From positions 7,623 to 71,622 of the forward strand of contig JBJEPX010000006.1 in NCBI GenBank assembly GCA_051881455.1: a DNA stretch of 64,000 nt, read 5' to 3'. The position numbers and the translations under genes are program-made. The notes under the pieces are model-generated. The model saw only the letters and a program-made list of their open reading frames with translations. It was not told the DNA's origin and did no database searches. Positions 43,116 through 50,596 of this stretch are shown piece by piece. This stretch comes from Fimenecus sp051881455 (GTDB lineage: Bacteria > Bacillota > Clostridia > Oscillospirales > Acutalibacteraceae). Each line of letters opens with the position of its first letter. Positions within the stretch are counted from its first letter, which is position 1.

Positions 43116-44316
43116 AATTCACCTCAATAATTTTTGCTTTTGCGTTTCCCTTAGCAAAAGTTATATCAACATAATTGCCTACTTTCAGGTCTTTCGACGA
43201 GATAACAGCACAGTCGTTTTGCTTTACGATTGCATAACCTCTTGAAAGCACCTTAATAGGACTCAACGTGTGCAGTATTTCACAAATGTGAGAAAACTCA
43301 GCTGACAGCAACTCATATTGTTTCACCGTGCTGTCGCAAACGGTTTTTCTTAAAGAATCCAGATACAATTCGCAGTTGTCAAAAAAGCCGTGAGGATTTT
43401 CAAGAACCGGTTTATTTAAAATCTCATTAAGTTCCGTGTTCAAATCATCTATCCGTGAAATTACAGAATTATAAATTGAATTTTTAAGGGAAGAAACGAA
43501 ATAAAGCTGTTCCCTGAAATCGGGTACAGAAAGTTCTGCCGCGGCGGACGGTGTAGGCGCACGCAAATCTGCCGCAAGGTCGCAAATTGTATAATCGGTT
43601 TCGTGACCAACACCCGAAATTATCGGGATATGAGAATTATAAATAGCGTACGCTAATTTTTCATCGTTAAAAGGCCACAAATCCTCTGCCGAGCCGCCGC
43701 CTCTGGCTATTATAATAACATCAGCGGCGTTCAAAACGTTGATTTTTTCAATAGCACGGCAAATCTGCTCTGCCGCCGTGTCGCCCTGAACCTGAACACC
43801 TGCAAAAACAATTTCCGCCAAGGGAAAACGACGGTTTAATACATTGAGAACATCCTGAACAGCGGCACCCGTTGGTGAAGAAATAACGCCGATTTTTGAT
43901 GGATACTGAGGTATCGTTTTTTTGTGTTCGGGAGAAAAAACACCCTGTTTTGCAAGCTTCTCCTTTGTCTGCTCAAAAGCAAGGGCAAGCGCTCCAACGC
44001 CATCGGGTTGCATATCATCAATATATAGCTGATATTTGCCGTCACGCTCATAAATCGAAACTCTGCCGCGTACAATCACGGACATACCGTTTTCCGGCTT
44101 AAATTTAAGCCTTGACGCATTGCCCGCGAACATTACAGCACTGATTGAGCACTTCTCGTCTTTCAAGCTCAAATACAAATGACCGCTTTTGTAATGATCG
44201 ACAAAATTTGATATTTCGCCGCAAACAAAAACATTATTGAGATTATCATCCTGTTCAATAATGGATTTTGTATATAGATTAAGTTGTGAAACCGTTAGTA
44301 TTAAAGGCGATTGCAT
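43099..44316 (-). CDS. xseA: Exodeoxyribonuclease VII large subunit
   Basis: 405 residues. An N-terminal OB fold (residues about 5-100, LTVSQLNLYTKSIIEQDDNL, VCGEISNFVDHYKSGHLYLSL) precedes the catalytic domain with IGVISSPTGAAVQDVLNVLN, IARGGGSAEDLWPFNDE and SGVGHETDYTICDLAADLRA, the last holding likely catalytic His/Asp residues. The C-terminal helical arm and RGYAIVKQ follow. It degrades single-stranded DNA from both ends. It ends in xseB and lies 3 bases after the TsaD-like gene. Confidence 0.96.
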   Translation of the reverse strand: MQSPLILTVSQLNLYTKSIIEQDDNLNNVFVCGEISNFVDHYKSGHLYLSLKDEKCSISAVMFAGNASRLKFKPENGMSVIVRGRVSIYERDGKYQLYIDDMQPDGVGALALAFEQTKEKLAKQGVFSPEHKKTIPQYPSKIGVISSPTGAAVQDVLNVLNRRFPLAEIVFAGVQVQGDTAAEQICRAIEKINVLNAADVIIIARGGGSAEDLWPFNDEKLAYAIYNSHIPIISGVGHETDYTICDLAADLRAPTPSAAAELSVPDFREQLYFVSSLKNSIYNSVISRIDDLNTELNEILNKPVLENPHGFFDNCELYLDSLRKTVCDSTVKQYELLSAEFSHICEILHTLSPIKVLSRGYAIVKQNDCAVISSKDLKVGNYVDITFAKGNAKAKIIEVNYENDI

Positions 44317-44319
44317 ATA

Positions 44320-45258
44320 TTATTTCCTCGCATCGCAAATTGAAGCCAAAACAGCCGTTCCGCAAGCATTATCTGCGGAAAACTGCGGTTCTGCAAAATG
44401 TGCGTTATATTTTCGGCACAACATATTCTTTATTAAAGCGTTTGACATTACCCCGCCTGAAAAAACAAGGGGTAAATCACCGTATTTTTTCACAAGCTCC
44501 TCGGCTGTATCGTCAATTGCCGAATAAACATAGCTTAAACAGTGATGGGCAATTCCGCACTTGTCCTCCCCCTGTTCAAGCATACGCTTACATTGGTTTT
44601 CCACTCCCGACAAACTGAAAAAGCCGTTTTTACGGAAAACCTTTATTTTTTTCAAATCATTATGGATGTTTGATGCCAGCTTTTCAAGTTCAGGTCCGCA
44701 GGGAAAATCAAGCCCCAACATAATACCTACTCTGTCAACAGCCTGTCCTGCTTTTAAATCAAGCGAATCGGAAATAATTCGGGTGGAAAAATACTTACCC
44801 TCGGGCTCTACTAGAATTGCCTGACTTGTCCCTCCCGAAATATGAAATCCAATGAAGCTTTCATTCATCAAATCAAGCCTACCGCAGGAAAAAAGTGCGG
44901 CGGCAATATGGCCGTCCTGATGAGAGAACTCATAAAGGGGAATGTTCATAATATTAGCAACAGATTTTGCAACAGAAATACCTGCCAAAAAACACGGCAT
45001 ATATGAGCCATGTTCATTGCACGGTTTTACTGAAACGCCCACACCGCCAATACGGCACGGAAATTCATTAAAAAGCTCTGTAATCAATTGAGGAAGCTGA
45101 ACAGTGTGGTGAAACACAGCATCACTTTGGCGGATTCCCTTTTCACCTTTTTTAACCGGCAAAAGGAGCTTTTTACCGTGGATTTCTCCCGTATCGCAAT
45201 CATATAAAGCGACGGAAGTTGTATAATTGCTTGTATCTATTCCGAGATAAATGCTCAT
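44320..45258 (-). CDS. TsaD/Kae1/Gcp-family paralogue (peptidase M22-like)
   Basis: 312 residues. ASKHA fold with YLGIDTSNYTTSVALYD at the start, metal ligands His113 and His117 in FSHQDGHIAAAL, FHISGGTSQAILVE, LGLDFPCGPELEKL, VFSGGVMSNALIK and Asp296 in FSADNACGTAV. TsaD proper makes the t6A threonylcarbamoyl adenosine. Compared with TsaD the loops differ (HQDGH for HLEGH) and the sequence is diverged, so this is likely a paralogue; whether a true tsaD exists elsewhere cannot be seen. It overlaps nusB by 1 base and occupies the position of folD in the Bacillus nusB-folD-xseA cluster. Function unknown. Confidence 0.85.
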   Translation of the reverse strand: MSIYLGIDTSNYTTSVALYDCDTGEIHGKKLLLPVKKGEKGIRQSDAVFHHTVQLPQLITELFNEFPCRIGGVGVSVKPCNEHGSYMPCFLAGISVAKSVANIMNIPLYEFSHQDGHIAAALFSCGRLDLMNESFIGFHISGGTSQAILVEPEGKYFSTRIISDSLDLKAGQAVDRVGIMLGLDFPCGPELEKLASNIHNDLKKIKVFRKNGFFSLSGVENQCKRMLEQGEDKCGIAHHCLSYVYSAIDDTAEELVKKYGDLPLVFSGGVMSNALIKNMLCRKYNAHFAEPQFSADNACGTAVLASICDARK

Positions 45259-45659
45259 TATAAACCGTTCTCTCTGACATATTTCCCAAGTATTCCGTTT
45301 ATAAAGGAAGCGTCCTCCTGTGAGGCGAATTTTTTTGCAAGCTCAACCGCTTCGTTTATTGAAACACCAGTGGGCACAGACGGAACATACAGCAATTCAC
45401 AAAACGCAAGTCTCATTATTGCAAGCGTAACCTTGGGTAATCTTTCTATTTTCCAGCCAACGGAGTTTTCACCTATAAGTTTGTCGATTTCATCACGGTT
45501 ATCGTATGTTAACTGTGCCAGCGAGCAGGCGAAAACATTTTCTTCAATAAGTCTTGCTTCTACTGCATTTTTTATGATTTCCTCAACTGTTAAATCTTCG
45601 TTAAAAATTTTTTCGAAAATTAAAGTAAATGCAAGCTCTCTTTCTTCTTTACGAGTCAT
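45258..45659 (-). CDS. nusB: Transcription antitermination protein NusB
   Basis: 133 residues from the ATG at 45657-45659 (GGAGGAAAAT upstream). It binds BoxA with S10 in ribosomal RNA antitermination. All-helical with TRKEERELAFTLIFEK, the WKIERLPKVTLAIMRLAFCE helix, PVGVSINEAVELAK-type segment (PTGVSINEAVELAKKFAS) and FINGILGKYV. It is the first gene of the nusB-recN block and has its own promoter with a palindrome and terminator in the leader. Confidence 0.96.
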   Translation of the reverse strand: MTRKEERELAFTLIFEKIFNEDLTVEEIIKNAVEARLIEENVFACSLAQLTYDNRDEIDKLIGENSVGWKIERLPKVTLAIMRLAFCELLYVPSVPTGVSINEAVELAKKFASQEDASFINGILGKYVRENGL

Positions 45660-45669
45660 ATTTTCCTCC

Positions 45670-45708
45670 AAAATAATAAATGCTCCCCGTCAGAAAAAAC
45701 AGGGAGCA
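45670..45708 (-). terminator. Terminator-like hairpin in front of nusB
   Basis: On the minus strand TGCTCCC (plus 45702-45708), loop, GGGAGCA (plus 45681-45687), followed by TTTATTATTTT. It lies downstream of the promoter at 45757-45785, so nusB transcripts must pass it. It may end the spoIIIA operon, attenuate nusB, or both. Confidence 0.7.
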
Positions 45709-45735
45709 AACTAAGTTTTCTGCGGTTCGGAATGT

Positions 45736-45758
45736 ATATACATAAATTTTATGTATAT
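45736..45758. repeat. Perfect palindrome at the nusB transcription start
   Basis: ATATACATAAA (45736-45746), T, TTTATGTATAT (45748-45758), 11 perfect pairs around one base. It touches the -10 (45757-45762) and covers the expected start near 45750. It could be a DNA operator or a leader hairpin. Flanking GC-rich pieces (TGCGG and CCGAAAACGCA) also match imperfectly. No regulator is known to me for this sequence. Confidence 0.7.
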
Positions 45759-45785
45759 TGTACCACCGAAAACGCAAAAATTCAA
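45757..45785 (-). promoter_or_regulatory. Promoter of nusB
   Basis: Minus strand TTGAAT (plus 45780-45785), 17 bases, TACAAT (plus 45757-45762), after the spoIIIAH stop. It gives the nusB-recN block its own vegetative start. Confidence 0.75.
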
Positions 45786-45804
45786 TAGATAAATGAATAT
45801 TTAC

Positions 45805-46347
45805 TCATTTCACATTACTGCGTTCAATAACAGTTATCTTATCAGAGCTGAAATCGGTTTTTGATATTACTATATCCTTAATTTTTAAAAGAATATCTTC
45901 TTTTACCGTGCCGTCCGGAAGTATAATCTCAATATTGTCGCTGTCAAGAATAACAAGACATTCCCCTCCTGTTTGAGCTGTAATCAAATTTTCTATATCC
46001 GTTTCTTTTTTTATGTTATCGGCAATTTTAATCAGTTGTTCTCTCGCTGATGCTTTTGTATCTTCATCAAAATCGCCGCCTGATACAATACTTTCAAGAT
46101 GTTCTTTTGAAATATCCCTCGATTGTGTTCTTTTAAGCTTGGCAGACGCAAAATAATCGCTTTCCGTAACATTGCCGCTGTTAACATATTGAGCCTCACC
46201 GAGATTTACCTCTGATGTTACCTCAGGCTCTGTTAAATTATTTCGCTGCGGGTTGGTATAGTACCAATTCACAAACACGGCCAAACCCAGCGCGCCTGTT
46301 AATGAAATAATAAGCAGTTGTTTTCTTCCGATAATTTTACTTTTCAT
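45805..46347 (-). CDS. spoIIIAH: Stage III sporulation protein AH
   Basis: 180 residues. A membrane protein of the mother cell whose outer part forms the ring that binds SpoIIQ across the septum. One N-terminal transmembrane segment (IIGRKQLLIISLTGALGLAV and FVNWYY) is followed by a linker and the ring-forming domain from about residue 60 (YFASAKLKRTQSRDISKEHL, AREQLIKIADNIKKETDIE, LITAQTGGECLVILD). The SAR-Q and ring-domain pattern is clear. Last gene of spoIIIA. Confidence 0.93.
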   Translation of the reverse strand: MKSKIIGRKQLLIISLTGALGLAVFVNWYYTNPQRNNLTEPEVTSEVNLGEAQYVNSGNVTESDYFASAKLKRTQSRDISKEHLESIVSGGDFDEDTKASAREQLIKIADNIKKETDIENLITAQTGGECLVILDSDNIEIILPDGTVKEDILLKIKDIVISKTDFSSDKITVIERSNVK

Positions 46348-46900
46348 TGTTTACCTCCGAAGCAGATAATTTTGAGATTGATATTTTTGATGTACTTATA
46401 TTTAAAACAGCGCTTACCGCTGAATAAATCTGTTGCTGAACGAACTCGTCACTCCCTCCGTCACACACGATTGCCACGCCTCTGATTTTCGGTTCTATTG
46501 TTTTCAAAAGTAAGCCGGTATCGTTATCATCTGACTTTATAATTACATAATCATTTTGATTGCTTAAATCATTAGCGTTGTCACTGTTTTTCCTGTTTTC
46601 CTTATCATTTTCCGCGTAAATATACTCGGTAGTTTCCGAAACAGTTATCAAAACTTTTGTTCTTCCGGCACCTTCAATGGAGGATACAATACTTTCAACC
46701 CTGCTTTCCAAATATTGGCAGTATTCCATTGTACTCATATTTGTATTCAAGCTTTCCTTTTTAGGCTCGCTTTTTTCTTTACCGCCCAATTCAGAAAACA
46801 TTATCAAAAAAATTCCAATAAAACCAATCACCGTAATAATAACCGTTTTTTTATTTTTACCGAACAACTGCCGCGCCTTATCCGCAATTTCTTTTTTCAA
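46337..46900 (-). CDS. spoIIIAG: Stage III sporulation protein AG
   Basis: 187 residues. An N-terminal transmembrane helix (about 18-36, VIITVIGFIGIFLIMF), then the ring-building domain with YLESRVESIVSSIEGAGRTK and VLITVSETTEYIYAEND, and a C-terminal GVAIVCDGGSDEFVQQQIYS with a conserved helix. It forms a large ring in the feeding-tube channel. A low-complexity insert (residues about 105-125, Asn/Asp-rich) is present. It overlaps spoIIIAH by 11 bases. Confidence 0.92.
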   Translation of the reverse strand: MKKEIADKARQLFGKNKKTVIITVIGFIGIFLIMFSELGGKEKSEPKKESLNTNMSTMEYCQYLESRVESIVSSIEGAGRTKVLITVSETTEYIYAENDKENRKNSDNANDLSNQNDYVIIKSDDNDTGLLLKTIEPKIRGVAIVCDGGSDEFVQQQIYSAVSAVLNISTSKISISKLSASEVNNEK

Positions 46901-47334
46901 CAGACATCAACCTCAAATCCTAATTGTTTGTTTATTGCGTTTTCCACTTCCTGAGCCTTTTCTTTTTGAATAATGTCAACTTTTATGCTTTCAACACAGA
47001 GAATACCGTCCTTATTTGAATAGGCTTTTATTTGAATATCAGATATGTCAACGGAAAGCTCCGAACACACATTGGAAATTGACTGTTCAACAATTCTTTC
47101 ATACGCATCGTCAAAAATTTCATCGTAATTGCTCTGCGTAGTTATTTCCGATTCGGTTCTTTTATTTTCACCGAAAGCGTTGCTCAACGGCACAACTGTG
47201 TAAAACAGAATAAACAGTGAAAAAAAGATGTTCACTGATTTTTTAAGCGAAGAATCAGCTAAAATCGTTTTGAAAAGTGACGATAAAATCATTGCGCCGC
47301 ACACAGAAAGAATCCAAGTTTTAAAACCGTCCAT
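46897..47334 (-). CDS. spoIIIAF: Stage III sporulation protein AF
   Basis: 145 residues. Two N-terminal transmembrane helices (about 5-25 and 34-52) and a soluble C-terminal ring-like domain (SELSVDISDIQIKAYSNKDG, VESIKVDIIQKEKAQEVENA). The second helix segment SVNIFFSLFILFYTVVPLSN fits the family. It overlaps spoIIIAG by 4 bases and sits 1 base after spoIIIAE. Confidence 0.88.
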   Translation of the reverse strand: MDGFKTWILSVCGAMILSSLFKTILADSSLKKSVNIFFSLFILFYTVVPLSNAFGENKRTESEITTQSNYDEIFDDAYERIVEQSISNVCSELSVDISDIQIKAYSNKDGILCVESIKVDIIQKEKAQEVENAINKQLGFEVDVC

Positions 47335-47335
47335 T

Positions 47336-48436
47336 TTACTTACCCATTATTATGATGACACCTGTTGATATTGTGAGAACGAAAGTTACAAAAAACAGAA
47401 CAGTATTTATCAGCGAAACTACAGAAGCAAGGCTGTCAATAACATCCGACATATGGTTTAAATCAAACATGGCGGAAACAATCGAACAAATTCCCAAGGC
47501 GAAATACCACACCAACAGTTCAACCATAGCCGGAAGATTTATGAGCAAAATTACAATAATTACAAACACGCCCAAAGTGTTTCTCATTATTAAAAAGCTA
47601 CTGAAAACCGACGAAATTGCATCGCCTACGCTATTACCCACAATTGGAACAAAAGTACCCGAAATAAACCTTATACCTTTTAATACAACGCTGTCCGAAG
47701 AACTTGCGAGAATACTTTGTGTTGTTAAAAGCCCTGTAAAAACAGTTGAACAAAGCGACAAAATAATTACAACGGATTTTCTGACTGTTTTCAAAATGCG
47801 TTCTCTGTACCCCTCAAAAGAAAAGGAAGAAAGGACGCTGAAAGACAGCAACACACTTATTACAGGCATAAAAAATCTATCTGCAAAGGTGGATATAAAC
47901 GACGAAATAAAAACTGTGAATGAATTATATGTAAAAGCCAAAGACGGATTTTTTGAAGCAATTATTATTCCTGTCATTATAGGCAAATATGAATTGACAA
48001 AAACAGTTGATGTGCGTATTCCTGCAACTGCATCTGTCAGTATTCTGCTGATCGGAGCTATAATGGCAGTCATAACTGTTAAGGTGCACACGAAATAAAG
48101 AATATTTATGTTTTTATCCGACTCTTTTAAGAATGATGCGGCAATAGATGTGATTATAAATATAACAATTATCAATGTTATGCTTTTAAAAACTCCTGTG
48201 CCGGAGGTCTTTATTGACTTTAACAAGAACTCAATTACTCTTGTCGGGGAAAGATTGAAAATATCGTTAAATTCTATCTCATCAATTCCCATATCCTCCA
48301 AATACTCCTTTGTTTGTCCGTCAACCGAATCCCACACAATGCTATAATCTTCTTCGGCGGTAATACCGTATGCAACAAAGGAAAATCCAGTTAAAAATAT
48401 ACAAATCAAAAATACACTTAAAATAATCCTTTTCAT
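47336..48436 (-). CDS. spoIIIAE: Stage III sporulation protein AE
   Basis: 366 residues from the ATG at 48434-48436; the open frame extends upstream into spoIIIAD in another frame. N-terminal signal-like segment (RIILSVFLICIFLTGFSFV), an acidic stretch, then about seven or eight transmembrane helices typical of AE, with SYLPIMTGIIIASKNPSLAF and FVPIVGNSVGDAISS-like conserved loops. The largest membrane part of the complex. It lies 2 bases after spoIIIAD. Confidence 0.92.
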   Translation of the reverse strand: MKRIILSVFLICIFLTGFSFVAYGITAEEDYSIVWDSVDGQTKEYLEDMGIDEIEFNDIFNLSPTRVIEFLLKSIKTSGTGVFKSITLIIVIFIITSIAASFLKESDKNINILYFVCTLTVMTAIIAPISRILTDAVAGIRTSTVFVNSYLPIMTGIIIASKNPSLAFTYNSFTVFISSFISTFADRFFMPVISVLLSFSVLSSFSFEGYRERILKTVRKSVVIILSLCSTVFTGLLTTQSILASSSDSVVLKGIRFISGTFVPIVGNSVGDAISSVFSSFLIMRNTLGVFVIIVILLINLPAMVELLVWYFALGICSIVSAMFDLNHMSDVIDSLASVVSLINTVLFFVTFVLTISTGVIIIMGK

Positions 48437-48438
48437 AT

Positions 48439-48828
48439 TTATTCCAGCATCTTTAAAGAAAATAAAATCAGCGAATTTATCAGCGGCATACACATTACAA
48501 GAATAATAATCCTTGCGGCAACTGTTACAATTCCTGCCATGGAGTTTTCGCCGCTGTCCTTTAAAACATCGCAAAGGAAATCAGTTATTACGGTGATTCC
48601 CACAACCTTTAACAGCAAACTTATATGCTTTGAATCAATATTAAAAACTGTAAATGCAGCTAAAATATTTGAAATTGCATCGCTGATTCCGTCAACAGCA
48701 ACAGAAAATATTAAAGCTATAGTCGCAACACGCAGTAAAAGTATATATTCGGGACGATAGCTCTTTAATATTGCAGAAAAACAAGCATAAATTATTGCAA
48801 TTGCGGCTATTTTAAAAAGTATATTCAT
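48439..48828 (-). CDS. spoIIIAD: Stage III sporulation protein AD
   Basis: 129 residues with four hydrophobic helices. The family hallmark is LLKVVGITVITDFLCDVLKD followed by GENSMAGIVTVAARIIILVM and C-terminal PLINSLILFSLKML. It overlaps spoIIIAC by 4 bases. Confidence 0.92.
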   Translation of the reverse strand: MNILFKIAAIAIIYACFSAILKSYRPEYILLLRVATIALIFSVAVDGISDAISNILAAFTVFNIDSKHISLLLKVVGITVITDFLCDVLKDSGENSMAGIVTVAARIIILVMCMPLINSLILFSLKMLE

Positions 48829-49019
48829 AAACTGAATACTGATTTCAGCTCATCAAATACTGAGCCCAACTGAGGAATAAGCATCGCAATTATCACCACG
48901 ATACCCGTAAGAACCGTAAGCGTAGCGAATTCCTCCCGACCCGCTTTTGAAAGCATTTGATTAAGAACAGCCACAATTAATCCTATTCCCGCTATTTTGA
49001 AAAGAAATGATATATCCAT
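48825..49019 (-). CDS. spoIIIAC: Stage III sporulation protein AC
   Basis: 64 residues from the ATG at 49017-49019 (AGGTGT upstream). Two transmembrane helices with the AC pattern ISFLFKIAGIGLIVAVLNQM, LSKAGREEFATLTVLTGIVV and MLIPQLGSVFDELKSVF. The length equals the family norm. It follows spoIIIAB by 8 bases. Confidence 0.93.
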   Translation of the reverse strand: MDISFLFKIAGIGLIVAVLNQMLSKAGREEFATLTVLTGIVVIIAMLIPQLGSVFDELKSVFSL

Positions 49020-49027
49020 TTTTACAC

Positions 49028-49537
49028 CTATAAAATTAAAATTATTGCTGTTAAAGTTGCGCCCAATACCAGGGCAACAGCACTTTTGCACTTATTGTTT
49101 TCACTGCTTTCCAAGGATTTCAGTTTCCCTTTAAAAAACTCGGAATACATCTTACAATTCATCAGTTGTCCCGACAAATCTGACTTCCCGAGCATTGACA
49201 AGAAGCCGCGCAAAAAATCACAATCCTCGCTGTCAAGGTATTTTGTAAATGCTTTTTCTGCAATCACATCATCATATGCCTTCTCGTATTCAATAAGCAT
49301 ACCTAACCTTTTGTTTATTTCTTTTATGAACAGTAAAAGACAATAATTTGAAGATGCGGAAAGATTCTTAAATATTTCCTCAACAGAAATTCCGCTGTAC
49401 TGTAATAAAATACAGATGTTATCAATCATTAAAACGCATTGACGCACCGCTCTCGTATGCTCTTTAATTAGCCTTGCGCACAGTATTGCCGAAAAGCCCC
49501 CTGTCGCTGAAATCAAAAGAATCAGAATGTTTTTCAT
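49028..49537 (-). CDS. spoIIIAB: Stage III sporulation protein AB
   Basis: 169 residues from the ATG at 49535-49537 (GGTGCTTT upstream). N-terminal membrane segment (ILILLISATGGFSAILCARL) and C-terminal membrane segment (CKSAVALVLGATLTAIILIL) flank a helical soluble part with FLSMLGKSDLSGQLMNCKMY, as in the family. It overlaps the end of spoIIIAA by 74 bases in another frame, an unusually long overlap. Confidence 0.9.
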   Translation of the reverse strand: MKNILILLISATGGFSAILCARLIKEHTRAVRQCVLMIDNICILLQYSGISVEEIFKNLSASSNYCLLLFIKEINKRLGMLIEYEKAYDDVIAEKAFTKYLDSEDCDFLRGFLSMLGKSDLSGQLMNCKMYSEFFKGKLKSLESSENNKCKSAVALVLGATLTAIILIL

Positions 49538-50483
49538 AAAGCACCGCATCGGAATTGACAATACGCTCTATCTTGCACGGCGCGTAGCTTCCGCACAGCA
49601 TGGCAACCCGATTAAAACCTCCGGATTTAAATAACATTTTAATAAATTTTTTATTTCTCAATTCTTCTATGGAATCGCAGTGCACGCTCAGTAAAAAACG
49701 AACACCGCTGTTCAGTCCCTCAAAAATTTTCACCGCCTCTTCGTTACTTCCTATTTCGTCGCATATTATTATATCCGGCGACATTGTCCTGACGGCGATT
49801 GATATACCCGTGTGCTTTGGAAAGCCGTAGATAACATCTGTATTGGGGCCCAAGTCTGCTATGCCGTTTTTCGCGGAGAATAACTCTTTTCGTTCATCTA
49901 CGACACAAACTTTGTAGTACCGGCCGGTTCTTCCCGAAGAGAGCTGATATGCAATATCTTTCAGCAAGGTGGTTTTCCCCGAAGAGGGCGCCCCCGCAAT
50001 AATCAGGCTTTCTATACCGTTTGAAAAAACTGAGTCGAACAGAGCATCTGAACACCCTTTTTCAAAGCGTGGGATTCTTATATTCAGGCTGCTGATATCT
50101 TTTACTGATTTCACCTCCGTTTTGTCATAGACGGCCGTTCCGCACAAACCTACTCTCGCACCGTTAGGCAACGTGATATATCCGCTAAGTATGTCCTCAT
50201 AATGGCTGTGCATTGAATATCCGCACATTTTGTTTAATGTATCAACAATCTCGTTTTCAGTTGCGGTAACGCAATTACATGACAAAATTAAAGTTGATTT
50301 TGAATTTTGAGTTAAAAAACTGCTCCCTGACCTTGTGACAAGCACAACAGGACGGTTTGCTCGCAATCTAATTTCCTGCAATTCGACTATAAGCTGTTCA
50401 TTTATGTCTTTTAAAAGCGCCCGAATTCTCGGAGAAATAAATGAAATAATATAGTTGAATTCATTTATAACATCTTTGTTCAC
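49464..50483 (-). CDS. spoIIIAA: Stage III sporulation protein AA, ATPase
   Basis: 339 residues. A secretion-ATPase-like protein of the SpoIIIA-SpoIIQ channel. N-terminal domain with LQEIRLRANRPVVLVTRSG and YSMHSHYEDILSGYITLPNG, Walker A IAGAPSSGKTTLLKDIA near residue 165, then VVDERKELFSA, RTMSPDIIICDEIGSNEEA (Walker B) and LLSVHCDSIEELRNKKF. First gene of the complete AA-AH set. The start is GTG with a GAGGTGATAA site. A sigma-E-like -10 lies about 70 bases upstream. Confidence 0.95.
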   Translation of the reverse strand: MNKDVINEFNYIISFISPRIRALLKDINEQLIVELQEIRLRANRPVVLVTRSGSSFLTQNSKSTLILSCNCVTATENEIVDTLNKMCGYSMHSHYEDILSGYITLPNGARVGLCGTAVYDKTEVKSVKDISSLNIRIPRFEKGCSDALFDSVFSNGIESLIIAGAPSSGKTTLLKDIAYQLSSGRTGRYYKVCVVDERKELFSAKNGIADLGPNTDVIYGFPKHTGISIAVRTMSPDIIICDEIGSNEEAVKIFEGLNSGVRFLLSVHCDSIEELRNKKFIKMLFKSGGFNRVAMLCGSYAPCKIERIVNSDAVLYEKHSDSFDFSDRGLFGNTVRKAN

Positions 50484-50538
50484 ATTATCACCTCGCTAAA
50501 TACTATGATTACTTGTCCCCTGTTAGTACAAAACTTTC

Positions 50539-50567
50539 TTGAAATAAACCGTACTGTATGATATACT
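50539..50567 (+). promoter_or_regulatory. Promoter of the YfhO-like gene
   Basis: TTGAAA (50539-50544), 17 bases, TATACT (50562-50567). It faces away from spoIIIAA and overlaps that gene's sigma-E-like -10. Confidence 0.7.
50553..50560 (-). promoter_or_regulatory. Candidate sigma-E -10 element of spoIIIAA
   Basis: Minus strand CATACAGT matches the sporulation sigma-E -10 consensus CATACAnT. The matching -35 region is poor. Start would be near 50546, leaving a leader of about 63 bases. Bacillus spoIIIA is sigma-E dependent, which supports the reading. Confidence 0.5.
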
Positions 50568-50596
50568 GAAAACAGAAATGTTGAAAGGTGTTTTTT

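Noticed and set aside
47352..48098. Long plus-strand open frame of 248 codons opposite spoIIIAE
   Set aside because: It lies wholly inside spoIIIAE on the other strand, has no ribosome site, promoter or family pattern, and arises from the codon bias of the membrane protein gene.
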